Assembly (NCBI RefSeq): GCF_958405655.1
Contig: NZ_CATYWO010000008.1
Span: 1-64,000, forward strand
Direction of reading: 5' to 3'
Source of the DNA: Ralstonia condita
GTDB taxonomy: Bacteria; Pseudomonadota; Gammaproteobacteria; Burkholderiales; Burkholderiaceae
Length of the DNA stretch: 64,000 nt
In this document: positions 63,507 to 64,000 of the stretch, one piece after another
Numbering within the stretch: the stretch's first letter is position 1
How the letters are laid out: each line of letters begins with the position of its first letter
Made by a program: the position numbers and the translations under genes
The notes under the pieces: generated by a model
Databases searched by the model: none
Seen by the model: only the letters and a program-made list of their open reading frames with translations
Told to the model about the DNA's origin: nothing

Positions 63507-64000
63507 ATGGCGCGACGCTCCCGACCGCTTCGTCTCCGTGATGTGCGCCAGCGCGGCGCGGCCATCATCACCGCGCTGCTGGTGGTCACGCTGGCGGTGG
63601 TGATCGTCTCGGGCATGCTGTGGCGCCAGCAGGTGGAGATCCGCGCGGTGGAAAACCAGCGCCTGAAAGCGCAGGCCACGTGGATCGCGCGGGCAGGTAT
63701 CGACTGGGCCCGCCTCATCCTGCGCGACGACCAGCGCCGCACCGGCGCCGTCGACCATCTCGGCGAGATCTGGGCGGTGCCGATCCAGGAAACCAAGCTG
63801 TCGGACTTCCTCGGCAGTTCGCTGCGCACAGACACCGCGGGCGAGGAGTCGTACCTGTCGGGCCGCATCTTCGATGCCCAGGCACGCTTCAACCTGATGA
63901 ATCTGCTACGGACGCGGACGCTGGGCACGCGCACCATCGTTGCCGGTCGCGACAAAGGCGGCATCAAGGCCTACGGACTGCTGTTGCAATCGCTCAACAT
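63507..64000 (+). CDS. gspK: Type II secretion minor pseudopilin K, cut by the window edge
   Basis: The first 164 residues are seen. The N-terminal hydrophobic segment is AAIITALLVVTLAVVIVSGM after RQRG. Instead of F-T-L-x-E it has A-A-I-I-T, without Glu5, as is normal for GspK at the very tip. The body matches GspK: QRLKAQATWIARAGIDWARL and GRIFDAQARFNLMNLL. It starts one base after the gspJ stop codon. Confidence 0.92.
   Translation, partial: MARRSRPLRLRDVRQRGAAIITALLVVTLAVVIVSGMLWRQQVEIRAVENQRLKAQATWIARAGIDWARLILRDDQRRTGAVDHLGEIWAVPIQETKLSDFLGSSLRTDTAGEESYLSGRIFDAQARFNLMNLLRTRTLGTRTIVAGRDKGGIKAYGLLLQSLN

Overview
The window is high-GC DNA from a beta-proteobacterium of the order Burkholderiales, most likely Ralstonia (genus is an inference). 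Supporting features are two Gram-negative porins of the 'AQSSVTLYG' type, a Bug/TctC-type binding protein, a HiPIP, a BvgAS-like pair, an Lrp-linked hppD and a gsp cluster with gspC set apart from gspGHIJK. About 60 genes are supported, plus one tRNA.

Left arm (1-34740), core-like DNA. It starts with the N-terminus of a probable OpgD, then an AGE-family sugar isomerase, a citrate-type MFS carrier and a GNAT protein. Next come an ABC binding protein diverging from an AraC regulator, a hydrolase diverging from an MmyB-type XRE regulator, and a PepSY membrane protein behind a Fur-box-like site. An RpiR regulator, a porin, a large MscS channel, an MFS carrier and a GST follow. A leftward cluster of four small unknown genes (15888-17550) contains two paralogues. 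After a secreted propeller-like protein and a CDF metal exporter come a BvgA-like regulator and a 1448-residue BvgS-like hybrid kinase. A four-gene operon (Baeyer-Villiger monooxygenase, SDR, alpha/beta hydrolase, ferritin-like PF10118 protein) faces a MerR regulator. Then come two overlapping paralogous envelope proteins, a surface-adhesin-E-like protein and a two-haem cytochrome c.

Genomic island (about 35180 to about 45750). A large serine recombinase abuts tRNA-Arg(CCG), and its reading frame runs antisense through the tRNA. The DNA beyond is visibly richer in A/T. It carries small unknown genes, a half-length CHAD protein, a UppP homologue, a broken EAL-GGDEF gene, an IS3-type transposase remnant, two HAD paralogues (one without its nucleophile) and a small XRE regulator behind four 15-bp direct repeats. 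Two TGACA-N6-TGTCA palindromes also lie here.

Right arm (46008-64000), core-like again. It holds a HiPIP, a Bug protein, a porin, a small 12-residue-repeat secreted protein, an M20 peptidase, a DUF1835-type protein, kefFC, a GNAT protein and a chemoreceptor. It ends with Lrp/hppD, a four-EF-hand protein and the type II secretion genes gspC and gspGHIJK (gspK cut by the window edge). Many genes end in clear intrinsic terminators.
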